The notes beneath the pieces were generated by a model. That model was not told where the DNA came from and did no database searches. It saw only the letters and a list, made by a program, of their open reading frames with translations. Shown here piece by piece: positions 10,058 to 20,600 of a DNA stretch of 64,000 nt. Made by a program: the position numbers and the translations under genes. Source of the stretch: Amorphophallus konjac (Eukaryota; Streptophyta; Magnoliopsida; Alismatales; Araceae); the NCBI GenBank assembly GCA_022559845.1, contig CM040125.1, positions 325,011,829 to 325,075,828 on the forward strand, in the 5' to 3' direction. Numbering within the stretch: position 1 is the first letter of the stretch; each line of letters opens with the position of its first letter.

Positions 10058-12051
10058 CCCCGCAACCGAGAGACTCGTGCTAGCGTTGGTTACCTCGGCC
10101 AATTGCCTCCGACCCTATTTCCAAGGGCAGTCCATCACCGTGCTGACCGACAAACTATTGAAGAGGATCCTCGCTCACCCTGAAGCCTCGGGATGCCTCG
10201 TCAAGTGGGCCATCATGCTCGGGGCCTACGATATATCGTATCGGCCTCTCTCGGTTATCAAAGGCCAGGCTCTCGCTGACTTCATCGCCGAGAGCACCAT
10301 CCCGACTGAAGAAAGATCTCCGTCCACGCCCGGGCTGACCTGGGAACTGTTCGTCGACAGATCCTCCAACTCAGTCGGGAGCGGCGCCGGGATCCTCCTG
10401 AAGTCCCCCGAATGAGCAGAGCTACAGTACGCCCTGAAGTTCAACTTCCAAGCATCTAACAATGCTTCCAAGTATGAGGCCCTCATATCGGGAGCCCGCA
10501 TGGCCCGGCGGTTAGGGGCTGAGCGAGTCAGGATTCACACCGACTCCCAACTGGTCACTAGCCAGGTCAACAGCAGTTATGAAGCTCGAGAAGCACCGAT
10601 GATCAAATACCTCCAGCTGGTCAAGACCGTGGCAAAATAGTTCGAGAGTTTTGAGGTAGTCTGAATAGCTTGGGAGGAAAACTCCAGCGGATGCCCTCTC
10701 TCGGTTGGCCTCCTCTCTTGACCCCGAGGGTACTCGATCGGTCCTTCTCGAAGAGCTAGAGCGGCCGAGCATCAATTCGGAGCTCCTAGCTGTTGACTCG
10801 GCCTCCCCAAGTTACTGGCGTACCCCGTACCTGTCGTGGCTCCAAAACTCTCAGGAACCTCCCGACCCTCAGGAAGCCCAAAGATTGAAGTACCAAGCTC
10901 GGTGATTCGTCACTCTAGATGACGCTCTCTACCGGAGATCCTTCTCCGGTCCTCTCTTGAAGTGCCTCAGCACCGACGAAGCCAACCGAGCGATCGAAGA
11001 AGTTCACGAAGGTCTGTGCGGAGCGCATTTAGGAGGTAGGTCGCTCGCCAGGATCTTGCTACGGCTAGGTTACTAGTGGTCCACTATCCAGTGCGACTGC
11101 TCGACCTACACACAACACTGCGACCGGTGCCAGCGATTTGACCACTTGGTCCATCAGTCAGCAACGGAGCTCATCACCCTAGCCGAGCCATATCGTTTCG
11201 CTCACTGGGGAATCGACATCCTCGGGCCATTCCCCATGGCCCAGGCCCAGAAGAAGCTCATTATCGTCGCCATCGATTACTTCACTAAGTGGATCGAGGC
11301 CGAAGCCACAGTAAGGATCACCAAGACAGTCATCTGGAATTTCATCTAGAAGTCGATCATCTATCGTTACAGCATCCCCCGGGTGATAGTAAGCGATAAT
11401 GGTCGGCAATTTGATTCTCGTTATTTCCGAGACAGATGTGCCGACCTAGGCATTCACAATCACTTCACCTCGGTCGCCCACCCTAAGGCTAATGGGCTGG
11501 TCAAAAATGCCAATAAGACTATCTTAAAAGGCATCAAGACTAGGCTCGACAAAGCCAAGGGCAGCTGGCTTGAGGAATTACCCAACGTACTTTGGTCACC
11601 CAGAACGACTCCTAGAACGGCAACCGGTGAAAGTCCCCTTCAGCTGGTATACGGTACCAAGGCCGTGATCCCGTTGGAGATTGACAACCCCTCCCTCCGA
11701 GTCATCTGCTTCTCGTCCGAGGCAAACGACCAGAAACTGCTCAAAAACATCGACCTAGCAGATGAAGTCTGAGAGATTGCCAGCATCCGAGCAACGGAAT
11801 ACTGACGCCGCCTCACTCTATACTGCAACGCCAAAGTTCAAGATAGACACTTTCAACCGGGAGACTTCGTCCTCAGGAAAGCCGAAGCCTCTCGACCACT
11901 TGAGGCGGCGGGCAAGTTATCCCCTAATTAGGAAGGCCCCTACCGAGTGGTCGAGACGCTCGAAAAAGGAGCATACTGTCTATCCACGATGGAAGGAGAG
12001 CTCATCCCTCGGACCTGGAACGCGACTACATTACGCAAGTTCTAGTTCTGA
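10058..12051 (+). pseudogene. RNase H-integrase remnant of element F pol
   Basis: It aligns throughout with the pol C-terminus of element D: the end of the first RNase H, the archaeal-type RNase H (WELFVD and HTDSQL motifs), the integrase zinc finger and the integrase core ending in RTWN. It has many in-frame stops, for example near 10413, 10638, 10903, 11073, 11348, 11770, 11804, 11929 and 12043, and small deletions near 10680. The integrase acidic triad keeps both Asp (GIDILGPF and VSDNGRQF), but the catalytic Glu is Lys (GLVKNANKT, versus GLVENANKT in D). It is dead by both criteria. Confidence 0.85.
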
Positions 12052-12366
12052 ATACTGAGCATTGTGCAAACGACATGAAATAAAAAGGCTCCTTTTCTTT
12101 TATTCAAACAACTCGCTTATACATCAGGAAGGCCGAAGCCAGGAAAATACATGTCAAAAAAGCAAAAAATCCATCTGGCGCCGCCGTATGAGCCCATCGC
12201 TTGGCTGACTCGGGTGACCTTCCTGCGTCCAGTCACTGACTCTGCCTCGTGTAGAAATTGCCTCGGATAAAGGATAGTCGACCCCATTGGCTAGGGCAAC
12301 TCGGGACAAAGGTGACAGAGGGATTATGAAGGAGAAGGCTACCTTCCAAGTTGAACTTGGAAGAGG

Positions 12367-12371
12367 AGGGG
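12367..12371. repeat. Target-site duplication of element A, left copy (AGGGG)
   Basis: AGGGG directly precedes the LTR start TGATGTGAC. The matching copy is 62661-62665, directly after the far LTR end CATCA. Confidence 0.85.
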
Positions 12372-12860
12372 TGATGTGACACGACCCCTTGGACCTAAAT
12401 TTGCAAGCAACCGGGCCGAACGACGATATCTCACAAGCGGGTTCACCCGCGATGCGCGCACCCGGGCCCGTAGGCGGACCGGCGATGATGGTGAGGGTCC
12501 GAAGTTGGACCTTGGGGTTCCAAGGATATGGGTGGCTGGGGATGGACCCCAATGGGATAGGGATGCCCAACTTCAAGGGCGGCCGTCACGCCGAGGGCGT
12601 GGGATGTAGTGTCTCCCTCACAACTCACCCACGGTGGCACTCCAATTGATGGAAAATTGGAATGAGCTCTCTCTCACTGCTGACGGTGCAACTAGAGATA
12701 ATACTAAACTAAGAAAAGGTAAGAAACCAGCAGAGGAGAGTGGTCCGAAGCTCACCTGATCGGTGTGAAGACACCGATCCCGGCCGGAGACGAGGGCGAG
12801 CGGGGGAGTGTGGGTTCCCCGCACACTGCGTTGGTGTAGCTTCCCCTGTTCAAATATTAC
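12372..12860 (-). repeat. Left (3') LTR of element A, first piece
   Basis: It matches 60340-60833 with about 20 differences in 489 bp by eye. The match stops exactly at the ATTAC duplication made by element D. The LTR resumes at 23898 after the second ATTAC. Confidence 0.9.
12856..12860. repeat. Target-site duplication of element D, left copy (ATTAC)
   Basis: ATTAC lies directly before the LTR of D. The second copy is 23893-23897. The empty site is visible in the other LTR of A near 60826-60832, where a single ATTAC is followed by the same downstream sequence. Confidence 0.95.
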
Positions 12861-13630
12861 TAAAGAGGCGAGATCTCGCGCTGCGTCCTGAGCGGGCCGG
12901 GGATCACCAGAAGATGAACTGTAAGACAGGGAAACGTGTCAGAGGGCCCAGGGGATTTCCCTGGGGTGAAACCCTCCGATGGCTAAGTCAGTAGAGCTCT
13001 GGTGGAAGCTATGAAGGGAGGAAGAAAGCTGGTGCGCGAGACTCCTCTCCACCAAAGGGGGGTGAAGCGGATTTCTCAGGAGTTTTACCTTCCTTTTTTC
13101 TCTTACCTTCCACCGGAGGGTATCCCTGGTTTAAATAGTGTGCCGCCTTCAGGAGTCCTGTCAGCTGGGGGGTCTCCGGCGGGAGTTGCGTCCTCAACGT
13201 GGGCTTTCATGGCCTTCATCGTGGGGGCGTTATCGCCTTAAAACCCGGTGGCTGGTTGATTCCCCTGTCCGTTGGGGACTCTTAAAGGCAGCGCGAACGG
13301 CTAGCGTCCAGTCCGAGCTCCTGAAACGCCAGCCCTGTCCGGGCGAGGAGGATAGCTCGGTCGAAGGAGGGGTCGGATAGGTCGGCTGGCGCCTGTCTCT
13401 CCCGAGCGGAAAAGCGGCCTGGGCCGGACCTTCCTTGTGACCTGACCATCACTCGGGCCCTCCGAGCCTAGGGGCCGCCGAGGAGGGTTGGTTCCTCGAG
13501 TGCCTGTTTATTGGGCTTTTCTTCCCTGAGTGGGCCCCGTGGGCTATCACTCGGGTGAGCTTGCCTCGTTGGACCCTGTTGAGTCTTGTTGGGCTGCTCT
13601 TTGGGTGGGCTACAGAAATCCCCCTCTCCA
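12861..13630 (-). repeat. 3' LTR of element D
   Basis: It is 770 bp, the same length as 23123-23892. Its outer end is TAAAGAGG where the partner has TGAAGAGG, so the terminal TG is mutated to TA. A minus-strand TATA-like CTATTTAAACC lies near 13130-13140. ORFs inside (for example 13002-13241) are repeated exactly in the other LTR and are not genes. Confidence 0.92.
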
Positions 13631-13650
13631 CTTGTCCCCCTCCTACTCCC
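13631..13650 (-). other. Polypurine tract of element D
   Basis: On the minus strand it reads GAGTAGGAGGGGGACAAG, immediately before the 3' LTR. It would prime plus-strand DNA synthesis. Confidence 0.7.
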
Positions 13651-13843
13651 GAGCCATGGAAGCTCGGTTGAGTAGTTTTCGAGGCTTTGGACCTGCGTGG
13701 CTCAGGTGGGTGGAATTCCGTTGGCGTTTGTGGTGCCACGGGGAGTGGTCGCCTGGGCCCGGAATGATGATCCTGATGGATTTGAACTGAAGGGCCCCCC
13801 CTTTTTCTCGGAGCACGGAACGACGCGCCGCCTCCCTCCAGGG

Positions 13844-13852
13844 TTTTATAGG
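13844..13852 (+). promoter_or_regulatory. TATA box of the first antisense gene of element D
   Basis: TTTTATAGG lies 77 bp upstream of the ATG at 13929, in the orientation opposite to gag-pol. Confidence 0.5.
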
Positions 13853-13928
13853 CGTTGGGCACTGTTCGTCGTTCTAGGCTTCCAGGGTTTCGGGCTTTCC
13901 TTAGTTTCTTGGCTTTCGGAGCTTCTTG

Positions 13929-16446
13929 ATGCGCCGTGAGGGCACAGTGGAGGTGCGAAGTCTCGCGGCGGCGTTCGAGGAGTTGGCGAGGATAACCGCG
14001 GAGGCGGTCCGGCAACTTCCTTCCCCTCCGGAGTCTTCGAGCTCTTGCGGGGGGTCCTCTTTCGGCTCGATGGCTGATCAACCGCTGGAACTCGGGCAGG
14101 TGAGGCGGGAGCCTGTCTCCCGCTGCAGCGAGTTGGGGGAGGCAGAGGTGAAGAAGCTGGAGCATCGCTTTCGCTTGCCTTTCAGGTATAGCTTTGCCGC
14201 CGCCACCCCGTTCGAGACGAGTTTGGATGACCGAACGGAGCACATCTGCATGTTTCTTCTGGCGTGGAAAATCGGGTTCCGCCTTCCCTTCGAGCCCCTC
14301 GTACTCCAGATCCTCGAACTTTTCCAACTGGCGCCCATTCAACTGGTGGCCAACTCATACCTCCTCCTCTCTGCCTTTCGGATCCTCTGTCGCCAGCATA
14401 ACATTTTCCCTTCCTTGGACCTCTTTCATTACTTTTTTGAGTTGAAGGCGCACCCGTCGGCGGGGAAGGGCTTCTACTTTATCCAGACAAGGAGGAACAG
14501 GAGTTGCATCGCCCTCGCGGCGAAGGACTCCTCGCACAAGGGGTGGAAAACCCAATTCTTCTGGGTGAAGGTGGAGGCGACAGATGAACTCTGGAGATGC
14601 CGGATCTCGCCCAATTTCCATCCGAACATTCCTCCTCGCCAGGAGGAGTTCCCTCCCCATGTGGAGCAACAGGCCGCCCGTCTGCTGGAGAACCGCCGGT
14701 CGACCGAGGAGCTGGTGACGCCGGAGAACATCGAACGGTGCCTGCTTACGCGGTTGAAGTCGACAGGTACCGCCCTTTAGGTTGTTCCTCTGGGGTGGTA
14801 GTTACTTTTCTTCTCCTGACCGGGCCTTCCTTATTTGCTGTAGACGTGAGGCGGGAACCTCTGGAGGATACTGCCGAGGTCATCGATCTGGGAGAAGATG
14901 ACTCGGCGGCCGACAAGCCGGAGGCTCCTGTGGGTCGTGCCCAAGCCCGAGATAAGGGCAAGGGGGTGACCCCCGGGGGGTCTTCACGGCCGGCTGGCAC
15001 AAAGCGCAAGGATCCCATGGCGGGAAGGTTGCGGGAGGCCGCGAAGGCCAAGAAGCGTGCTAAGAAGGCAGGTCTCCTTCCTACCGTCGGGGGCGACTTT
15101 GGCTCGGCGGCACTCCCCTCCCGGGGGCAAGATGGGGCCGACCCCTCGAGGCCAGCTCCCCCATCTGCCGGGCGAGAGGGGGCCGAGGAGACCGGGGGGC
15201 CTTCAGAAGACGGCGATAGGTCGGCTCTCCCCCCCACGGGGGTAGAGGGGGCCGATGTTGAAGTAGCAGTCACCGAGGCCAGGGGGTCGGCCGGAGGCGG
15301 TGACGTCACGGTCGCCGAGGTGCGGGCCGAGACAGGCGAGGCTGGGGGTTCGCCCGTGAGGGCGTTGCAGCCCCAACCGACCGTGGCGCACGAGGTGGCC
15401 GGTCCCGTTGCTCGAGCAGAGCTCTCTGGCGGAGTGCCCCGGGCGGTGCGATCTCCTTTGCCAGAGCCCTTGGAAAGGCTCGGCATTATGGGCGACCTAT
15501 ATCGGGTCTGCCACTCGATTGCCGTGAGGACGAAGGGGGGAGAAAGTCGCAATACCCCCCCTGGCTCCTCGATGTTCTGATGGAAGGCAGCCTGGTCATA
15601 GCTCGGTCGGCGGCTTTGATGGCGGAGGCGCACGCGCGGACGGAAACGGAGCGATCGAACCCTGCCTGGACCCTCGGGGGATGCGAGAGGAGGCTGGCCC
15701 GACTCAAGGGGGAGCATGAGGGACTCCAGTAGGAGTTCTCCGCGTTCCGAGAGGTGGCGCGGGCGAGCCGACTGGAGGCTGAGGTGCTGACCGAACAGCT
15801 CACCAAGACCCGAGAGTCTCTCGAGAGGGCAAGCCGATCCTTGGAGGAGGAGCGTCTGCGTCGCCTCGATCTGGACAATCGCTGGGAGCTCGAGCGTGCC
15901 GAGCTGCTAGATCGGGCGGAGATGGCGGAGCGTCTCCGAGCTGAGGCTGAGGTGGACCGGGCCCGGGCAGAGGAACGTGCGTTCGAGGCAGAGCGGGCGC
16001 GGGTCGAGTTCATCGGTAGGGCGGGACAGATCGAGGCGGAGGCAATCGAGCATTACAGGGGCTCGGATGCTTACTCGGCCGACCTGTTGGAAGCCGTCCT
16101 GCGTTACTACGAGGTAGCGCTACGCTGAGGTGCTCGAAAGGGGTTCAAGCAGGGCTATCGTCGGGCGGTAGGCTGTGCCCATGAACAGAACTCCGCGATC
16201 GAGTTCCCCTCTGGCCAGTGTTATGACTCGGATGAGTCGGTTTCCAGCTCTTCTGCGTCGGTCGGAGAAGATTCGGAGGGATCGCCTCCGTCGGGGTCAC
16301 CGGCTCCAGGCTTCTCGGGAGGGCTCACGACTGAGACAGTTCTCGCACAGGCGAGGTCAGTGTCCGAGCCGGCCGTCACCGAAGGTGCCGGGGGTGACGC
16401 GTCTCCTTCCACCGGTCTCGAGCGTCAAAGTGGGCCCGAGGCCTGA
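13929..16446 (+). pseudogene. Antisense gene of element D, 'putative gypsy type transposon' (Transposase_28-like) protein with coiled coil
   Basis: Exon 1 is 13929-14766, and a 77-bp GT-AG intron (14767-14843) joins it in frame to exon 2 at 14844. Exon 1 (about 279 aa) has the features of the plant 'putative gypsy type transposon' domain: LPFEPLVLQILELFQLAPIQ, then LFHYFFELK and later WKTQFFWVKV. Exon 2 has an acidic patch, a basic KAKKRAKKAG stretch, a Gly/Pro/Glu-rich linker and a coiled coil (about 15750-16090), ending in an acidic Ser-rich tail. Breaks: a one-base loss in a C run near 15550, TAG near 15730 and TGA at 16126-16128, where element F keeps Trp. Such antisense extra ORFs are known from plant Tat elements. 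The molecular role is unknown. Confidence 0.72.
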
Positions 16447-16787
16447 TGTATTGTGCCTCTTTCCATTTTTGTCCCTCTTTCCTCTTTTTAGAGGGTTTCC
16501 TTTTGGTACGATAATAAATGACTTGCTCTGTTTGGGTACTATCCTTGCCGTGATTTGGTTGGCGAATCTTGGGTGGTTGAGAGGTGCCGATATGTCCTGC
16601 ACAGTTTTCGCACGCTGTTTTGGTAGGCTTCTGACGGGGCGTTCCTCCGTCCCCTCACGTTTTGAATGCCAGGCTGCTTCGTGAATCCCGCGAGGGCGGG
16701 AAACGAGGAGTTGGAGGTGACTGTTCAGGGGAGAAATCCTTCGGCGTGTTTCCGAGGGGGGCATTTAAGGCGTGTATCCTCCTTTGG

Positions 16788-16799
16788 CCTATAAGAAGG
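16788..16799 (+). promoter_or_regulatory. Second antisense TATA box of element D
   Basis: CCTATAAGAAGG lies about 100 bp before the ATG at 16900. Element F has CCTATAAAAG at 63201-63210 (minus), about 100 bp before the homologous ATG, with conserved sequence around the start. Confidence 0.55.
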
Positions 16800-16899
16800 A
16801 CCGGAGGGCGCCCTTTCCCCTCCACCGCTTGGGATTGTCTCTAATAGTCTTTCCTTGCTCCTTTCTTTTCTCTCCGCGTTGTGCCTTTGCATCCGGAGC

Positions 16900-16965
16900 A
16901 TGGAGGATCCTTCGGAGGGCGATGCCACCGACGACGGGGAGCGGTGGGCTCCTGCTGTGTTGTGA
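16900..16965 (+). pseudogene. Second antisense ORF of element D (truncated)
   Basis: A 21-aa frame begins MEDPSEGDATDDG. The homologous frame in element F (63102-62908, minus) begins MEDAPEDEAADDGG and is 64 aa. Both follow a TATA box by about 100 bp. The D copy stops early. No family is recognised; it could be the first exon of a spliced gene. Confidence 0.4.
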
Positions 16966-17661
16966 GGTTGAACGGATCCCACGGTCGCCGCGCGTGTATG
17001 AGACGGGTCCTACGGTCGCCGCGCAGATCTGGGGAGGACTTTGGCGTGTGGAAGCATGCCGTTGGCCTCTTCTTGGTTCCGGCGAGGCTTCCGGGTGGAC
17101 GCCGAGGCGGAGGATGGATGGGGCCATCAGGGGAGTCTGCTGTCACTTCCCTCCGTGTGAGGGGAGGAGGCGTATCCGGCTCCCTCCTCACCGAGGCCTT
17201 CCTCCGTCTGCAGCCTCTTTTTCCCTCTTCTACTCTTCATTTCTTTCACTCTTCGGGGGCTGCTTGCTCTCTCCTTCCTTCCAAGGAGTTGGCAGTTTGG
17301 AAGAGGGGGGGCCTTCCCGGCGCTCCTTTTTCCCGGTTGTTGCCAACTTGGGAGGTAGCCTTCCTTAACGTTTAAAGGTGGCCTTTCTCCTGAAGTCCCT
17401 CTGTCACCTTTGTCACGGGCCATCCGAGCCAACTGGCTCGACCACCTCTTGTCCGAGCCAGTTTCCGCACGAGGCAGAGTCAGTGGCTGGATGCGAGGAG
17501 ATCAAGACCGAGTCAGTCGAGCGATGACCCCTTGAAAAGATGTTAGACAGACTTTTGCTTTGTTTTTGCTATGTGATGTATTGGCATTTACCTACCTGAT
17601 GTACCAACGATTTGGAATGAAAAGAACATGAATTTTATTCTGTCTATCTCGCTGTACAATT

Positions 17662-20600
17662 TCAAAAGTAGAATCTGCGTAGTGCGGCTGCGTTCCACGT
17701 CCGAGGAATAGGCTCCCCTTCCATTGTCGCTAACCTGTACGCACCTTTCCCGAGTGTCTCGACCACTCGGTAGGGGCCTTCCCAGTTGGGGGATAGCTTG
17801 CCCGCCGCCTCCAGTGGTCGAGAGGCTTCGGCTTTCCTGAGGATGAAGTTTCCCGGTTGGAAACGTCTGTCTCGGACCTTGGCGTTGTAGTATCGAGTGA
17901 GGCGGCGTTGGTACTCCGTTGCCCGGACGTTCGCGATCTCTCGGAGTTCGCTTGTCAGGTCAAGGTTCTCGAGCAATTTTTGCCCGTTGGCCTCGGGTGA
18001 GAAGCCGATCACTCGGAGGGACGGGTTGGCGATCTCCAACGGAACGACGGCCTCGGTGCCATATACCAACTGAAAGGGGCTTTCACCGGTTGCCGTCCTG
18101 GGGGTTGTTCGGTGCGACCACAGTATGCTAGGCAATTCCTCGAGCCAGCTACCCTTAGCCTTACCGAGTCTGGTTTTTATGCCTTTCAAGATAGTCTTGT
18201 TGGCATTTTCAACCAGCCCGTTGGCCTGAGGGTGGGCGACCGAAGTGAAGTGGTTGCGGATATTTAGGTCGGCGCATCTGTCTCGGAAGTACCGAGAGTC
18301 GAATTGCCGACCGTTATCGCTGACTATCACTCGGGGGATGCCAAAGCGGCAAATGATCGATTTCCAAACGAAGCCCCAAACGACTGTCTCGGTGATCCTT
18401 GCCGTAGCCTCGACCTCGATCCACTTGGTGAAGTATTCGATGGCGACGATGATGAACTTCTTCTGGGACTGGGCCGTTGGGAATGGCCCAAGGATATCGA
18501 TTCCCCACCGAGCGAAAGGGTAGGGCTCGGTTAGGGTGACAAGTTCTGTTGTCGGCTGATGGACCAAGTGGTCGAACTGCTGGCATCGGTCGCACTGTTG
18601 AACATAGGCTGAGCAGTCGCGCTGCAGGGTGGGCCACCAGTACCCCTGTCATAACAGGATTCGGGCTAGCGACCGGGCCCCTGAGTGCGCTCCGCACAGG
18701 CCTTCATGAATCTCTTGGATGGCTCGGCCTGCCTCGTCGGGACCGAGGCACTTCAGGAGGGGACCGGAGAATGATCTTCGGTAGAGGGCGTTGTCGAGGA
18801 CGACGAAGCGCCGAGCTTGATACTTCATTCGGCGGGCTTCCCGAGGGTCGGGGGGCTCTTGGGAGTCTAGTAGCCAGGACAGGTAGGGGGAGCGCCAGTC
18901 ACTTGGGGTGGCCGAGTCAACAGTGAGGAGCTCCGTGTCGATGCTCGTATGCTCTAGCTCTTCTAGGAGGACCGATCGTGTACCTTCCGGGTCTAGGGAG
19001 GAGGCCAATCGAGAGAGGGCATCCGCCCGGGAGTTTCGCTCCTGAGCTATTTGGACTACCTCAAATCCCTCGAACTGTTGGGCCAGGCTCTGGACCAGCT
19101 GAAGGTATTTGATCATGGGTACCTCCCGAGCCTCATACTCGCCCTTGACCTGACCTGCGGCTAGTTGAGAGTCGGTGTGGATCCTGACTCGCTCGACCCC
19201 CAGCCGTCGGGCCATGCATGCTCCCGAGATAAGGGCCTCGTACTCGGAAGTGTTGTTGGACGCCTGAAAGTTGAATTTTAAGGCGTACTGTAGCTCTATC
19301 CCTTCGGGGGACCTTAGGAGGATCCCTGCACCACTGCCTGCCGAATTGGACGACCCATCGACGAACAGTTCCCAGGCTGGCTCGGTCGCGGTTGGAGGCC
19401 TGTCCTCGGCAGGGATGGTGCTTTCGGCAATGAAGTCGGAGAGCGCTTGGCCTTTGATTGCTGATCGCGGCTGGTACGAGATGTCGTAGGCCCCGAGCAT
19501 GATGGCCCATTTGACGAGTCGCCCCGAGGCCTCGGGGTGGGCCAGAATCTTCTTCAGCGGCTCACCGGTTAGCACGGTGATGGGGTGCCCCTGGAAGTAG
19601 GGGCGGAGGCGCTTCGCGGAGGTGACCAACGCTAGCACGAGTTTCTCGGTTGCGGGGTACCTCCGTTCGGCCCCACTGAGCACCTTGCTGGTGTAGTAGA
19701 CCGGTCTTTCGATTCCTGAGTCATTTCTGACCAGGACCGAGCTGACCGTGGATGGCGTCGTCGAGAGGTAGAGCAGCAGGACTTCGCCTAGGACGGGCTT
19801 GGAGAGCACCGGTGGCGAAGCCAGGAACTCCTTAAGCTCGGCGAATGCTGCCTGGCACTCCTCATCCCATGCGAACGTAGCAGATGCCAGCTTGGGCCCC
19901 CTCATCAATTTGAAGAAGGGCAAGCATCGTTCGGCCGCACGGGACAGGAAACGGCTGAGAGCGGCGACACGCCCCGTCAGACGCTGGACGTCTTTAATGC
20001 ACGTGGGCGGGCGCATGTCCAGGATGGCCTGGACTTTGTCGGGGTTGGCCTCGATCTCGCGCTGAGTGACTAGGAAACCCAGGAACTTCCCGGATTTTAC
20101 TCCGAAGGCGCACTTGGCGGGGTTGAGCTTCATGTTGTACTTCAAGAGGGTGCCGAAGGTTTCGGCAAGGTCGGTGAAGTGGTCTCGAGCCTTGGGGGTC
20201 TTGACGAGCATGTCGTCAATGTAAGCCTCGACGTTCCGACCTAGCTGTCCCTCAAACATGTGATTTACCAGTCGCTGATATGTGGCTCCGGCATTCTTTA
20301 ACCCGAAGGGCATCCGGGTGTAGCAGTACACGCCGCAGTCAGTGATGAAGGTTGTCTTCTCGACGTCTTCTGGATTCATTCTGATCTAGTGATAACCTGA
20401 ATAGGCGTGCAGGAAACTGAGTATCTCGTTGCCCGAGGTCGAATCAACCAATTGGTCGATGCTCGATAGCGGATAGCAGTCCTTGGGGGTAGCCTTATTC
20501 AGATCGGTGAAGTCCACGCACATTCGCCACTTGCCTGTGGTTTTTGGCACCAGGACGACATTGGCTAGCCACGTAGGGTACAGGACTGGCCTGAAGAGGC

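Larger units (their letters stand above)
10058..12371 (+). mobile_element. Element F: old Tat-lineage Ty3/gypsy element, left visible part
   Basis: This is a relative of element D in the opposite orientation. The visible part runs from mid RNase H through integrase to the sequence behind pol, and is broken at 12371 by insertion of element A. The rest continues at 62661-64000, where the D-like order resumes. Bases 12052-12371 hold no gene; they match the region after the pol stop of D, including a block shared with about 17460-17530. Confidence 0.8.
16447..17661. other. Convergent zone between the antisense genes and pol of element D
   Basis: It holds a second antisense promoter (16788-16799) and ATG (16900), both conserved in element F. 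Beyond a 21-aa frame no intact gene is seen, although the plus frame 16881-17375 stays open and shows patchy similarity to F. The pol stop at 17662 faces this region, so transcripts from both strands would overlap here. Confidence 0.5.

Noticed and set aside
13002..13241. 79-codon ORF, repeated at 23264-23503
   Set aside because: Both lie at the same place in the two LTRs of D; they are LTR sequence.
13449..14342. 297-codon minus ORF across the left LTR of D and the antisense gene
   Set aside because: It is a shadow of the plus-strand antisense gene and LTR in a GC-rich region; the plus frame has domain similarity and a consistent intron.
14746..15717. 323-codon minus ORF opposite exon 2 of the antisense gene of D
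   Set aside because: It is a shadow frame of GC-rich coding sequence without recognisable motifs.
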